Shown here piece by piece: positions 1 to 15,500 of a stretch of 64,000 nucleotides of DNA; within the stretch, counting starts at the first letter, position 1; the number at the start of each line of letters is the position of its first letter. Origin of the DNA: Sipunculus nudus (taxonomy: Eukaryota > Annelida > Sipuncula > Golfingiida > Sipunculidae); the NCBI GenBank assembly GCA_026874595.1, contig CM049307.1, positions 9,819,579 through 9,883,578 on the forward strand. Direction: 5' to 3'. The notes beneath the pieces are model-generated. The model was given only the letters and a program-made list of their open reading frames with translations. It did no database searches and was not told the origin of the DNA. The position numbers and the translations under genes were made by a program.

Positions 1-533
1 ATCCATGTCTTTGTTATAGTGTCTGAGATCAAGTACATCCTTTCATATATGTGCATGTGCAAATTTGGTGGGTAATTGTGATTGACAGGGCTTAAGGCAG
101 GCTGTTATTACTCCAAAATTTTACAGAGCACATCTAAACTTGTAAACCAGTAAGGTTATTTAGAACAACATTTGCTGTGATTTAGCATTGACCACACACC
201 TGCGTAGCCTACATTACATTATGAACCTACCAAATATCTCTGTCAAGGTGAACTTACTGTGAATGAAGTAGCATAACAATGTTTTGCAAGCCTGATTGTC
301 CATACTTTTAAAGGAATAATAGTATAAGGCACCATTTTTTGCTAAATTGACACTAAGTCCTTGCCATCAAAACTGAACTAATTACCTCCTTATCCCTGAT
401 CATGCAGCCATGACACTTTCAGTGTTTTAGATTCTAGGAGCTTGAAATACCAATACTACTGGTATAGAATCATGTGTGCCTGGTTAACTTTGTTTTGGTA
501 TTGTATTAATATTTTGTCACGTCTTTTTCCCAG
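1..533 (+). other. Intron upstream of the first visible dynein exon
   Basis: AT-rich sequence ending in a pyrimidine tract and CAG acceptor at 531-533 before exon 534-719. I see no exon or repeat in it. Confidence 0.6.
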
Positions 534-3500
534 GTGTGCCTGTTGAACTTCATGATCACCCCTCAGGGTCTGGAAGACCAGCTTCTTGGGATCGTTGCTG
601 CCAAGGAGAAACCTGAGCTGGAGGAGAAGAAAAACCAGCTGATCCTGGAGGGTGCAGCGAACAAGAAGCAACTGGAGGAGATTGAGGATAAAATCCTGGA
701 AGTTCTGTCCTCCTCGCAGGTATGTCACAGCTTTAATCTTAAGTAAATGTATTATATCTTTCAGAAACAGAAGAATAAATTGAAAAGAGTTCATGTCATG
801 TGATATTGAAGTAACTAAAATTCAAATTCAGTTCAAATTTAAAATGCATTTTTTTTTCAAAATCTATATAAATGGATATTGTGTCAGATGAATGTCTTTT
901 TGAAGTAAATTACCCAGGTCCATAGAATCATGCTAGGTTATTTCCCATTGTCAGGTTTAGACCTTTCTATAACTGACTATTCTTGACACAGGGCAACATC
1001 TTGGAAGATGAGACAGCCATTAAAATCCTGTCATCATCAAAGACGCTGTCAGAGGAGATATCTGCCAAGCAGGAGATAGCAGCAACGACAGAGAAGATGA
1101 TTGACGAGACCAGGAACGGCTACAAACCAGTGGCTGTGCACTCCTCCATCTTGTTCTTCTGTATCTCTGACCTGGCCAACATCGAGCCCATGTACCAGTA
1201 CTCTCTGACCTGGTTCATCAACCTGTACCTGCAGGTCAGTGTCACAGGTGTCGGCCTCAGCTACAGCACTTTGGCCATCATGAAACAAGTGTCACTGTGT
1301 GTTGTCCCCCGTCACATCACTCTGGCCATAATGAAACTAGTGTCACTGTGTGTTGTCCTCCATCACATCACTCTGGCCATAATGAAACTAGTGTCACTGT
1401 GTGTTGTCCTCCATCACATCACTCTGGCCATAATGAAACTAGTGTCACTGTGTGTGGTCCTCCATCACATCACTCTGTCCATCATGAAACTAGTGTCACT
1501 GTGTGTTGTCCTCCGTCACATCACTCTGTCCATCATGAAACTAGTGTCACTGTGTGTTGTCCTTGGCCACATCACTCTGGCCATAATAAAATTAGTGTCA
1601 CTGTTTGTTGTTCTGGCCACATCACTCTGTCAATCATGAAACTAGTGTCACTTAGTGTTGTCCTTGGCCACATCACTCTGGCCATCATGAAACTAATCTC
1701 ACTGTCTCAGTTCTAGTGACCAAGATCTTTAATGGTGTCATTAATTATAATTTTTAGTTATAAGGAAGAAACATTAATTTGGAATATCAGCTTAGGTTTG
1801 GTGATTAGTGCCTTTTTAACCAGCACTGCTAAAATGATTTAAATATTTAATTTCAAAAAGTTCCTTTCACTAAGTTCTTCCATTGATTTCACTTTGCTGG
1901 CCAAATTTACTGACCCCGAGTGTGTATTAATTGCCTAACTTGGTAATTGGCGGCCAGTTATTGCTGATTTATCTTTAAGGCACCACCAGTGTATCATCAA
2001 GTGTAATCTTATGATTTTAACCTTTAGAGGAAGAATGTGTTTGATTAACAACTTTTTATTTTGTAGTCCATCATCAACAGTGACCCATCATCAGATCTTG
2101 AAGAGAGAATACACAACTTGAATGACCACTTCACTAATAGTATCTACCGTAACGTGTGTCGGTCCCTGTTTGAGAAGGACAAGCTTCTCTTCTCCTTCAT
2201 CTTGACTATCGGCATCTTGAAGGGAAGGTGAGATGCTGTATGGGCTGATACAGGGATGATGTAAATTGGACGTGAAAATGCACTGTCTAGCTCTTTTATC
2301 AAAATACATTAAATGAAATTTAGAATCCATTTCAACTGAAGTTTATCTTATTCTCATGAGAGCTGAGTGTTAATGCAATGTTTGGTACCTTGTCTAAACA
2401 TATTATATGGCTCAGATAATACAGGGCTGCATCTGGAAGTGGTCATACTGTTTGGCATACTTTTTCTACATCTTCCTTCTGTCTTCCTTCCTTCCCTGGT
2501 TTATTACTTAAACAATCTATGTATGAGTATTTGTGTGTGTCATGATTTTGCCACTTGTATTTAATACACTACAGTTCGAATCTTTGTGTCAGTTCTTTCA
2601 AATGTCAGAGCATTTTTCTTAAAACTTCTTAGTAGTATGACCAAATATTAATGACAGTAATGTTAAGTGGTTGTTATATAAAGATTTACATCCTACAGGA
2701 ACAAGGTGGATGACCAGGTGTGGAGATTCCTGCTGACAGGGGGAGTGGCTTTAGACAACCCCCATCCTAACCCTGCCCCAGACTGGCTGACTGACAAATC
2801 ATGGTCAGAGATCGTCAGGGCAACCAGCTTACCTAACCTCAAAGACTACATGAACTGTAAGCAATTTTTTTTTAATGTGCTACTTTTTATGTGGTACTTT
2901 TTTAGTGTTCAAAACTATTCAGTAAATCCTAATATATAAATTAGATGAAAACATTTGGAGATAACATGTTGTTGAATTAGTTCGGCAACTCTTACTTGAT
3001 TGTTTGTCTGTGGTCAGTCACACAAGCAAACTTTAAAATTTAACTGTGCTTTTTTAAAAAATTTTGTGTGAACAATACTTTAAGATATCAAGGTCTGATA
3101 ACTGATCCTCCCAGTAACTGTTTATTAAAAAATGCTGAATTACCTTAACAGATCTTCAAGACACAATTCATCTTATTGAAATTTGAGTAGTCAAAATTTT
3201 AATAAGCTGTGGCCTGCTGTATAATGTGGAAATATTGTTGTAGATGTTCAAGACAATATTGATGAATGGAAGGCAATGTATGACTCAGCGGCACCACATG
3301 AATTCAAATACCCTAAGCCTTTTGACACGCTGAGTGGTCTGGACCGCATGGTCGTCCTGCGCACACTGCGTCCTGACAAAATGGTACCAGCAGTACAGGA
3401 GTTCATCGTGGAAAACCTGGGCCAGACCTTTATTGAACCTCCGACCTTTGACCTGGCTGGATCCTTTGCTGACTCTAACTGCTGTTCCCCGCTGATCTTT

Positions 3501-6500
3501 GTGCTGTCTCCTGGGGCTGATCCGATGGCTGCCCTGCTGAAGTTTGGTGAAGACAATGGATACACTGGTGACCGTGTACAGCCAATTTCCCTGGGTCAAG
3601 GACAGGTAAGCTTTGCTACATCCGGGTTTTTATCAGTCAAACTATAAATTTAGAATTTTATTTTGTGTTCTAATTTCCTTGAATTCATGAGTTACCTATT
3701 TACACGAGTTAAAAACCCACTGGACATTTCTTATTTAACTGTTCTGTGCAAGATATAGGACCTCATGACTATTTAGAGCATGCTTTTGATCAAGTATGTG
3801 AATTTGTGTTTACTGTTTTGATATCTTTTCCACCAATAAGTCTTGTAGTTCCTTTGTTACATATTTTAGGGTCCCATAGCAGCCAAGATGATAGATAATG
3901 CCTTGAAGGATGGATCCTGGGTAGTTCTACAGAACTGTCATCTTGCCACCAGCTGGATGCCAAAGTTAGAAAAGATCTGTGAAGAGGTTTGTGATCATAT
4001 ATAGTTACAGTTTAACAGCTGTGTGAACATGGTGTAATTTACATGAATGGTCTCCACTTTTGTTTTGCTCTTTTAATTTTAATACAATTACCAGTATTGT
4101 CTGTTAGTCCAAAAAGTAGTGTTCTGATTTGTATTAGATGTAAGTCCTGATGGCACAGTATAGACAGACAGAATCATTGATATCAACAGTTACATTAACA
4201 AAACAAGACTACTCCACTAGGTATCAGACTAGTTACCAGATCAAAGATTTTTTTTTGGTGGGAAGTTTCAAATGATAGAAACTTGCTGGAATGGACTATA
4301 GTGTGTCAGGTACTTTTTTTGTGAGAGGTACTGCATAGTTACTCAGTTCAAAAAGGTTTGATTACATATAAAGTTTGATTTTTATAGGTGATCATCCCAG
4401 AAAGCACTCACAAAGACTTCCGTCTGTGGTTGACCAGCTACCCATCTGAGGAGTTCCCAGTGTCTATTCTACAGAATGGTGCGTTCTAATAGAGATGTCA
4501 TGCTTTGTATTTGGGAGATGGATACCCAAGCATTGTTTTTAACAAGCTGCCATTTTAATACAGAATAATTTTAATGATTGTAGGATGTAAAATTTGTTTG
4601 TTTTAAGTATATTATACCAGCTGTTTGCACGTCTTGTACTCTGTTATACTGTGTTAATGTTATACTGTGTATGAAATTGACCACAACTTGCATTTAATAC
4701 AGATTTTTGTTGAATCTTTTACATATTAATTGTGAATAAGTGGTTTGACTATAGAGTGCATGGGTTACCATTATACTGCAATGTAAGAGGTATGTAAACA
4801 TGGGGTGCTGCCTATTAAGCATTAGTGTACCACTGTGTATGTGATCTGTTAATGCAGTGAAAGAATTCTGTTACAGGAGTAAAGATGACAAATGAACCTC
4901 CAAAAGGCCTCAGAGCGAACCTTCTGCGTTCCTACCTGAATGATCCAATCTCAGATCCACAGTTCTTTAATGGCTGCTCTGTGGTGAGTTGTACTTTTTG
5001 TAACAACTTGGTTGTTGAGTTGCTAAATATCAAAGAAGATGAAATTAATAAACAGACAAATATCACATCATTATGTCAAATCAAGAAAAAAAACAATTGT
5101 TGATCTAATTTCTTTGGTTTTATATAACTTAGTATGTAATACACAGCTTGTATTCAGTATGAATACCTGGAACAGTACTATTTAATGTTTAGGATATTTA
5201 CAACACTTCATACTGTTTTAAATTATATTTATTTTATTTATTTTATGCACTGTGTACAGACCCGTCGCTGGCAGAAGATGCTGTTTGGCCTGTGTTTCTT
5301 CCATGCCTTGGTACAGGAGCGACGTAAATTTGGGCCACTGGGATGGAACATCCCGTACGAGTTTAACGAGTCTGATCTCAGGATCAGTATGAGACAGCTG
5401 CAGGTAGGCAAACATATTAAAATATTAGCCATACTTATCCACTGATACACTTGCCAGATAAACTTGTCAGGAAAATATTACCAATAATTCACCCCAGTAG
5501 AACATATCTGGTGATGTTTATTGGATATGAGAACATGTATCAGCAGTGTCACTGAGTAAACTAAAAATATTTCCTCTATATTTCCTCCTGTTCTTTCACT
5601 AAAGGAAGATTAATTTTCCGTAATTTATTCTGTTAAATTTCCATGAAGGGAAAATATTTCTGATACATTTTAGTATGAACTTTCCAATATTATACACCTT
5701 GATTTCATCATTTCTTAAATTATGAATGTTTTATCGCTGTGTTTAGCTCAGTGACTGAAAGTCATCTAAGCTAAAGCGATCACTCTTTGTCTGTCGTCAG
5801 TTGGTCTGTCTTTGTCTGTTAACAGACACAAATTGTAACTGTTGGACGTAGAATCTTCTAAGTGTAATCCTCGGAGGTTTATAAAAAATCTCCTTGGAAA
5901 CCTGAAATTAGGTCTCTGTTACCCCCCCCCCCCCCCCCAGAATAATTAAAAACTTGATACAAAAGCTCCAGTACCTGAAAAACCAATGCATTGATCACCA
6001 TGATCATTTGCATGCCTATTGATCATGCAGTGTTTCATCAGTTCCTGCAGACTGGTGGCGCCACCTGTATTTTATTTTCATTTTTACACATTTTTTTTCA
6101 CTATTTTTGAGACCTTCAAATGAAGCAGTTGTATGTTTACAGAGCACAAATCATAACCATTTCACCTAGAATCTTCTAACTTGACATCTAGAGAGGTTCA
6201 TGAAAAATCTCCTTGGAAGCCTGAAATTAGTCTCTTTTATCTATATTGTCTGAGCTATTTGGCTCATAAGTACCCCTCAGAATAATTAAAAATTTAATAC
6301 AAAATCTCCGGTATCTGAATAACTAATGCATTGATCACCATGATTCTTTGCATGCATATTGATCATGGAGTGTTTTATCAGTTCCTGCAGACTAGTGTTG
6401 CCACCTGTATTTTTTAAAACACTTTTTTACTCATTTTTTTATGCCCCCTTTTTTAAGACCCTCAAATGAAGTAGACTGACTGTTAATAGGGCACAAACTG

Positions 6501-9500
6501 TAACCCTTAGACCTAGAATCTTCTAACTGTACATCCGGGGTGATCCTATGCAAATCTCCTTTGAAACCTGAAATTCGGTCATATTGACCTATATTCTGCA
6601 AGATATTTGAAACCTATAGGACAGATTTTCATGATTGGTTACAGTTGGGCCTAGAAACTTCTAATTTGATTACGATGCAGGGAGGTTCCTGTAAAAATTT
6701 CTTGGAAACCTGAAATAATGTCACTATAACCTATATTCTGCAAGCTGTGTGAAAGAACATGGTTTTAACACACTGTTAGTTAGAACGGCACAAATGGTAG
6801 AAGCACAATGTAGAATTAGGTCACTGTAACCTATATCTAAGGTCAGTTGGCAAATTTCATGATTTTAAGCTCTCTGGGAGTCAGGTTACCCCTTGTCCAA
6901 GGTTCCTTGAATTCAGCTGAGCGTTATGGCCCATGGGCCACTTGTTTACTTTACATGACTTAATATTCTCCTTTTCAGATGTTCTTAAATGAGTATGAAG
7001 AGCTGCCGCTGGCTGCTTTGACATATCTGACTGGAGAGTGCAACTATGGAGGCAGAGTGACAGACGACAAAGATCGCCGGCTCCTGAACTGTCTTCTCAA
7101 GATCTTTTACACTGAGGAAATCATTGATAACGACTCTTACAAGTTAGTATCTTCTTTGATGGTAAAATTTTAAAAATAGATGGTCTTCCTTTTGTATGAA
7201 ATGGTTGTTTAAAAAGCAATCCATAGATCAGTACTGCTTTGACATTGTCATCAGGAATCATTGAGTAAAACCAGGCACCAGTAGGGCATCCGACATCTGG
7301 TGACTGATGTTATATTAAACAACCATATAATGATATATAATTTTGCCCATTGGGTACAGACACTTGCTACCTTTTATTTTGTATCAATTACAAATTGAAA
7401 GTTTGTTCACCAATTATCACAAAGGCATGTGACTGGGCATTAACCACAACCTTAAAAAGGGGGAGTATAGGATATTTCAGTGTGGTGAAACACATTGCTT
7501 TTATTTCTAATCATCTTACATAGTGAGGAGTCTTAAACTGCAGTGAATACAATTCATTGTGAAAGTAAAAATGAAGATCAGTGTGTTTATAAGTCATACA
7601 TGTTTATTATGTGGCAAAGACAAGATTTCGGATAAAAAGAGTTGAAACAAATATAAGCCATATGAAAACAAAAGTCAGGTGCCAGGAAATGGCAGTGTGT
7701 CATTTTATAACGGAAGCATACATTAAGGGGATATCCAAATATTTTGTGATTGTAGATTTTCCCCAAGTGGCCTCTACTTTGCCCCCAAAGAAGGAAAATA
7801 CCAGAGCTTTATTGACTACATCAGGGGACTGCCCCTTATTCCAGACCCAGAGGTGTATGGTCTCCACAGCAATGCTGACATCACCAAGGACAACCAGGAA
7901 ACACAGACAGTGGGTAGTCACTATTGACTGAAGCTGAGTGCAGAATGTATTTTAGTGATTTCAAATTTGATTCTATTCTGTTAGTAATATAATGTCTGTC
8001 TGGAATAGAGTAATCACCAAGCTCTAAATACAGAACTGTCCATTCACCAATAAAGCAGTTTATGAAGCAAATTGACATCTGCAGGAGTGTCAGCCAGCAA
8101 GCTACTAACAGGCTTACAACTGGATATTCAACTTTTTTAAACTCTGAAATGGTAATACCCACTTCAACAAATTTCAGCATTAAATAACTAAGTATGATTT
8201 AATTTCATTTTTAATCTAAGTTAATATACCACTGGAGACAGTTAACTTATCTTAGGACTAGCATATTTATTAGCAGATTCACAGAGTATACTTAACTTTT
8301 CCATGTCTTTGTGCACCAATATCCATATCTTATAACACTATGAAAATGTTATGTAAATACTGTATCATGGATAAGGACATTATAATGCCTTGACAAATTT
8401 AATTTAGTATTCATACAGGAGTAACAATATCTCACTCACTATTGTCATTCCTCGGTCATGGCAGGGGTCATCTCATCCTTAGTTCTGCTTCTTTTTAACG
8501 TCACATGTAATCTATTGACTAAGAATCAGCTATATTTTTACTTTTACAATACTTAATATCACTTATTGTGCCATGCCCTCAGAGTTCTGTACATGCCACA
8601 CTTTTGTTTCAGTTGTTTGACAGTATCCTGTTGACCTTGCCTCGGCAGTCCGGTGGTGGGGGGAAGTCGTCTGGTGACGCCATGCTGGAACTTGCTGGAG
8701 ACATTCTGGCTAAGTTACCTGAGAATTATGACCTAGAGCATGTGAGTTATTTTAAAGAATCTTTATTTTCAGTGGGAGTTTTCTGTAACCATACCAGCTT
8801 TGATAAATGGCACATTATCTACAGATAATACTAATGATATTACATCAGTCTTTATTTTGTCTAATCTGTAAATGAAAAATTTTAAATACACATTTACTCA
8901 TGCTGTGAAACTTGTGGTTGAGCTGTCATTAGTTCATTTATATGTAACTGCTATTTCAGAAAAGGCCTCTTTACACTAAACATTTTTCCACACAGCTTTT
9001 ATCTTGAATAGTCTTGATCTGGTACAGAATGATACAGAATTAACTCGGATACTCAGTATCAACTGGAATATTTAGCAATTTAATCTCCGTAAGTGATTGA
9101 AAATGACATCCATTCAAGTACTCTCACGACTGAATCCTTGTGTGTACATTACTCAGTCAAAAACTGACTTATTTCTGTGTACCGCCTTTCCATGGTCATG
9201 TAAAGCTGTATTATATACTATCTTGTTTAATTTCAACAGGTGATAGAGAAGTACCCCGTGGTCTACACAGAATCAATGAACACCGTGCTACGACAAGAAG
9301 TGATCCGGTTCAATCGTCTGATAGAAGTTGTACGCAGCACTTTGAAAAACCTGCAGAAAGCCATCAAGGGTTTGGTGGTCATGTCGTCGGAGCTGGAGGA
9401 AGTGTTTGACAGCATGTTAGTGGGAAAGGTACCCGCATCCTGGGCGGCCAAATCTTATCCATCACTCAAACCACTAGGTGGCTACGTTGCTGACTTGTTA

Positions 9501-12500
9501 CAGAGGTGAGAGGTCTTTTATTGTTATACTGCCTGGACATTGTAATATACAATCACCAAGGTTTTTATGCCCCCCCCCCCCACAAAGTGGCCGGGGCATA
9601 TAGTTTTACCCATGTCTGTCCTTCCATCCTTCCGTTATTCCGAAATGAAACAGTTGTACGGACTATTTTTCGCAATGCCTGCAGATATTGGCCTGATTTT
9701 TGGTGTGTAGGCAGATATTGACCAGTTACAGATAGAGTTCCCGTTTCGTCCCAGTTGGCCTACTTTTGACAGTTTTACGGCTCCTGAACATAGAAAATTT
9801 CAAGAAAAATATAAATTCTCATGACTAATAAACACATGTACAGACTTTTTTACACAGTGCCTGCAGATATTGGCCTGATTTTTGGTTTGTGTGCAGATAA
9901 TGACCAGTTACAGATCGAGTTCACTTTTTGTAACAGTTGACCTACTTTTGACTGTTTGACATTGACCTGACTTAGAAAATTTCATAAAAAATATAAATTT
10001 TCATGACAAGTGCACATGTAAGGACCTTTTTATCGCAGTGCCTGCAGATACGGGACTGATTTTTGGTGTGTGGGCAGATAATGACCAGTTACAGATCGAG
10101 TTCCCGTTTTGTCCCAGTTGACCTACTTTTGACCATTTTACGACTCCTGAACATAGAAAATTTCAAGAAAAATATAAATTTTCATAACAAATGCTTATGT
10201 ACGGACTGTTTTTCCACAATGCCTGCAGATACCGCCCTGATTTTTAATGTGTGGGCAGATAATGACCAGTTACAGATCGGGTTCGCGTTTCGTCCCGGTT
10301 GACCTACTTATGATTGTTTTACGGCTCCTAAACATAGAAAATTTCATGAAAAATATAAATTTTCATGACAAATGTACATGTATAGCTGTTCTTAGCCCTC
10401 AGCTCATAGGCTGATAGGCTATTGTTGTTACCCAAGCTGTCCGTCTGTCTGTCCGTCCGGCATCTGTCCATCCCGCGTCTGTTAACTTTAACCTTGTGAG
10501 CGGGATATCTCATAAAGGATTCACCGTTGGAATTTTATTTCATCAGTGAAGATGTATATTGATAAAATCTCAGTCCAATTCAAAGATGGGTGACCTTGAC
10601 CTATTTTTCTACATTTTAGAGCAGATTATATAAAATCACTCAGAAGCTTATATCTCAGGAACCATTGTGTGGATTTTCACAAAACTTACTATGGTTGTTG
10701 GGACTGATGGTCTGTACGTGCTGCACAATTTCGGTGGCACCACCTGCAATTTCTGATTTTTAAATCAATTTTTATCGGATTTTTCAATTTTGGTCTTGTG
10801 AGCGGGATATCTCTAAAAGGATTCACAGTTGGAATTTTATTTCATCAGTGAAGATGTATATCAACAAAATCTTGGTCAAGTGCAAAGATGGGTGACCTTG
10901 ACCTATTTTTCTTTGTTTTAGAGCTGATTATACAAAAACACTCAGAAGCTTATATCTCAGGAACCATTGTGTGGATTTTCACAAAACTTACCATGATCAT
11001 TTGGAATGATGGTCTGTGTATGCTGCATAATTTTGGTGACACCACCTACAATTTCTCATTTTTTAATGAATTTTTATCTGATTTTTCAATTTTTCCCTTT
11101 TGTGCAGGATTTCTCCAAAGGTATTCTACACAGGAACTTCATTTCTTCACTGCTATTGCATGATATTTACAAAATCTTGGTCAAGTTTAAAGATGGGTGA
11201 TCTTGACCTAATTTTCAAGGTCACAGAGCTTAGTATAGAAAAAAACTTAGGAGCTTATTTCTCAGGAAGCATTTGGTGGATTGTTATGAAACATGGTACT
11301 TACCTCTCCAATTTAAATTTATAACTGATTATCAGCTTTTGCTAATATTCTAGTTTCGCAATGCAATGCTTACAGATACTGGCCTAATGTTTTGTCTGTG
11401 GGCGCATAATGACCACTTACAGATCGAGTTCATGTTTCGTCCTAGTTGACCTATTTTTGACCATATGACAGATCCTGAACATAGAAAATTTCATGAAAGA
11501 CAGAAATTTTAATGAAAAATGCACATGTATGGACTTTTTTTTCACAATGCCTGCAGATACTGGCCTGATTTTTGGTGTGTTGCTTGATAATGACCTGTTA
11601 CAGATCCAGTTTGCATTTTTCCCTTGTTGACCTACTTTTGACCATAGGTCAAACACCTCCTGAACTTAAAAAATTTTACAAAATTAAACAAATGTTTCTA
11701 AATTGCCCCAAGCGGGGGCATTCGAGTTGTTCCAACACATCTAGTTTTTTTTCTTCTTAGTTTTCTTTTTGCATATACAGTTACATTAATGATATAAACA
11801 AATTTAAAACCTTTTCTCATGCAGTAGTATCCACACATATGTACTGTAGATTCAGATAATATCGTGGGCTTAAAATTTCGTGGTTTTTGTACAAAACGCA
11901 TATCGTGGGGTATTTGAATTCGTGGAAAGACAATGATAGGAAATTATGGTTTATAAATATCTCCATATGAGTTACGCAAGGAAGACGATAGCAGGTAATA
12001 CACCGCAGGTTCGACTGAGATGTTATCTCTCGGTTGCTCCTGTACTGTGGTCAGTCGGGTCAAAGTTGCGCATACAAGCCTCACCTGCCCAGAGCCCAAC
12101 AAAGGAAATAATCAGCCGTGATTGACCCGTGGCACACATTACATTGCTTTTTAGTTATAACGCCCGATCATATTACGTTCACAGAAAACTTAAATCCTCA
12201 CTTGAACGGAGGAAAATGAAATGGGGCCCGTCTGCAAAAAGGTTTTTAATCTTTTCTTTCATCATGGCAGTTTTCACATGTGGAACTTGCATGTAAATCC
12301 TGGACGTGGCCTTGAGACAAGAGGTTCCTTCGTTATTCGATGTGTCAACTATTTCGATATTTTAAAACAAATAGTAATTGGTTTATTGGGTCGACTAGAC
12401 AGAACTTTGACTCGTCTGAAAAATAGCGTGATATAATTTGCACACTAGTATTCTGCGATGCTTAGGCCTGCTTACGCGAACATTTATGCTCAACTATCGG

Positions 12501-15500
12501 CAATATTCGGAGGAAAAACCGCTTGTCTTATTAATGGCTCACTTTTATGCACGCAGCTGTAGTCGGCAATATTCCAAATATTAGTTCTTTACACTTTACA
12601 TTTGCATCCCACGGAAATGCAAAGGAGTTTACATGGGCGTGCCTCGGTAACCGTGGTAACAAACATTGGCACAGGTGTACTGTTTTTGTCGTATCCATAA
12701 GGCCTACTATACCGCTTTGCACGATAGAAATATGCTATTGTTGTGGAATATTTCACTCGAAATGTTGAAAAAAGGAAATGTGGGGATATGGTTTCAGTTA
12801 TAAGTAAAGTTTGATATTGTTTCATTTTAAACATTTATGGAAGCCGTGTTTGTGTGATATTAGGGGAAATTACGGAATTGACAACAGAATATGTATAAAA
12901 CACGTAATGTTTATAGCAATTAACAGCGAAAATTATTCAGCACATTTATTATATACATCAATGACAGTCATAGAATAGTAATAATAATTTATGTACCTTT
13001 ATTGAAAAGTCAGCCAGCGATAATAAATATAGATGAAGGCGACCACCAGCTGCCGTTATCAATATATAAAATATTCTCTGACCATGTCTTTTTTTATTGT
13101 TTGGATCATGAATTTGTGGATTACTTTGATACACGAAAACCATGAAAATAAAATCCCAACTAATATTTCTGAATCTACAGTATTACATTCATTAACATTT
13201 GTGTGCCCCTTTAATAGTCTCACCAACTTTATATTGGAATTTTGTATTTTATCAGCTTTTATTTGAAAAATTACCTGAAGGATAAAATGTTTATCTTATG
13301 TTTTCCCTTTTTTACTGTTTGTATATTTTGCACTGCATATTGCATAAAACAGGTTTTGTTTATTTAGAAAAAGGGAGGCATATAAAACATTAAGAAATGG
13401 TTATTTGATTTCCAGTTAGATACTAACACCCTGCTTCATTTATTAAAGTTTGATATTTCAGTCATGTTTCAGTTATGCAGTCAGTTTTGGACTCAGTTCA
13501 GTGATTGTATCATGATGTTTTCTTCTCCTGCAGACTCAAGTTCTTCCAGGACTGGATTGATGAGGGTATTCCTAACACATTCTGGGTGTCTGGATTCTAC
13601 TTTACTCAGTCCTTCTTTACAGGTCAGTATCACTTGGACACACAAGTAGGTTTACACAAGAAGAGCACAAATGGTTTGTGTTTCTCTTTATGTCTGATAA
13701 TAAGTTAATTATACATGCAGAAGAAAGAAAAGGATTCAAGGGAGAAAGCAGTCTATAAATGAGAGAAATTAAGATACATGAAAGAAAGAAAAAGGAAGAA
13801 TGCTAGGTATATTTAAGAATTCAGAAAGGGGGGAGCAAGATTTCTACATGTGTAAGAAAGAATGAGTAAATAAGAAAACAATTCATATGTGTAAAAAGGA
13901 AAGGGATAAAGCAATGTTTGCAAAAGAAAGAGTAAAAGAGAAAGCAAGATTTACATGTGAGTGAAAGGAAGACAAGAGAGGAGGTAGTCTGTATGTGCCT
14001 TGCATGATTATACATTGGTGTTGGTGTTTCTGTGTAAGTGAGATCATGTCAGCAACCAAGGGACAACTAGTTATTGTCTACGGTTGATACAGGGATCACA
14101 TTTGAGGCAAAGGCAAAGGAGTGAATGCAATAATATGTTCAATTTAATATGTACTTTGGGATCACAATGGGGAAAGTATAACCATTGTGGGCTGTTACAG
14201 AATATATTTGAGAAAACCAAATGTATGGTTATATCAAAAATAAGTAAATCAGGAACAAGTAATCTAGAAGTATATTTTTGAGGTAATTGGTTAAAGTGGA
14301 CTAACCAGGTCAAATATTTTTGGAAATATCATTGATCAAACTTTATATCAAACTAAGATATCAGTCTGAAAAAGAATGCCTTTACACTATAGCTAGTGTA
14401 AACAAACTTGTGAGTAGTTTTGCAGATTTACCAAGCAATGTTCTCACTATACTATTTAAGTTTTATTGCCTATCATTCTATGGCTCTCAGTCTTGGGACT
14501 TGGACTCAGTTAAGCCATAAATTCAATAGAGCTATAAGAAGATTATGGAATCTTTTATATATGGCACATACTCAACATGCACTTGTAGTGAGTAATAACA
14601 TGCCACTGATTGATAATATGAATATAGATTAGGCAGATTTGTAGCCTTATTAGAGTCCTCTATAAAAACAGCTTTGTTCAATATATTTTTACCAAAGGGA
14701 AGGATGATCTGTCAGGGTTACTTGGCAGAAATATAGCTCCAAGTATAAAGTAAATAATGTCACAGTTACAAAAGGAACCTCCTTAATCTCAAGTCATCAG
14801 CTAAGTTATGAATGATGATATCATATCTATATGTAAAGAATTAATTGCATGGAGAGATGACAGTATGTACATGAATGAGTATACTATTGAAAATATTGAA
14901 GAAATGATTGCTTACCGGTATGTATTTACACATTGAAGTCTACTTCAACATTCATTCCCCTAGCTGATCATTTTGATCCTTACTGTATTATTTACTAACA
15001 TGTTCTTTGCATTTTCACTTGCTAACTCTTGCCTGTACCTGTACCAGAAATATGTTGTATGAATAAAAATTATTATTATTAATATATAAAGTTGATAAAG
15101 CAAAGGAAGGACAAACCAAATGCCAGCTTAAAATTTGAAGTAAAGGTAAAAGATAACTTTGATTTTGTTTTTGCAGGTGTGTCTCAGAACTATGCCCGTA
15201 AATACAAGATTCCCATTGATATACTTGGGTTTGAGTACGAGGTGATGGAACAGGAGAAAGATATGCCGAGCAAACCTGAGGATGGAGCATACATCTATGT
15301 AAGTCTGTCATCCTGAAAGCTGATTATCCACTGATTATAAACACAATGCCAGTTTGTATGAAAATTTTATCAAGGTATTTAATTTAAAGTGTGAAACCGA
15401 TATTTTTTCAGGTTGATTGTGAAATACTTATACATTAATAGTTGTTTGCATGATATAATTGGCAAACTAGTAGGATCATTGTTATATAATAACAAACCTT

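Noticed and set aside
983-1716. Two overlapping long + strand ORFs (218 and 139 codons) with repeated HHITLAI- and PPSHHSGHN-like units
   Set aside because: The first starts as the true dynein exon 992-1234 and then runs into the intronic 51-bp minisatellite; the second is the same array in another frame. The next dynein exon joins in phase without them.
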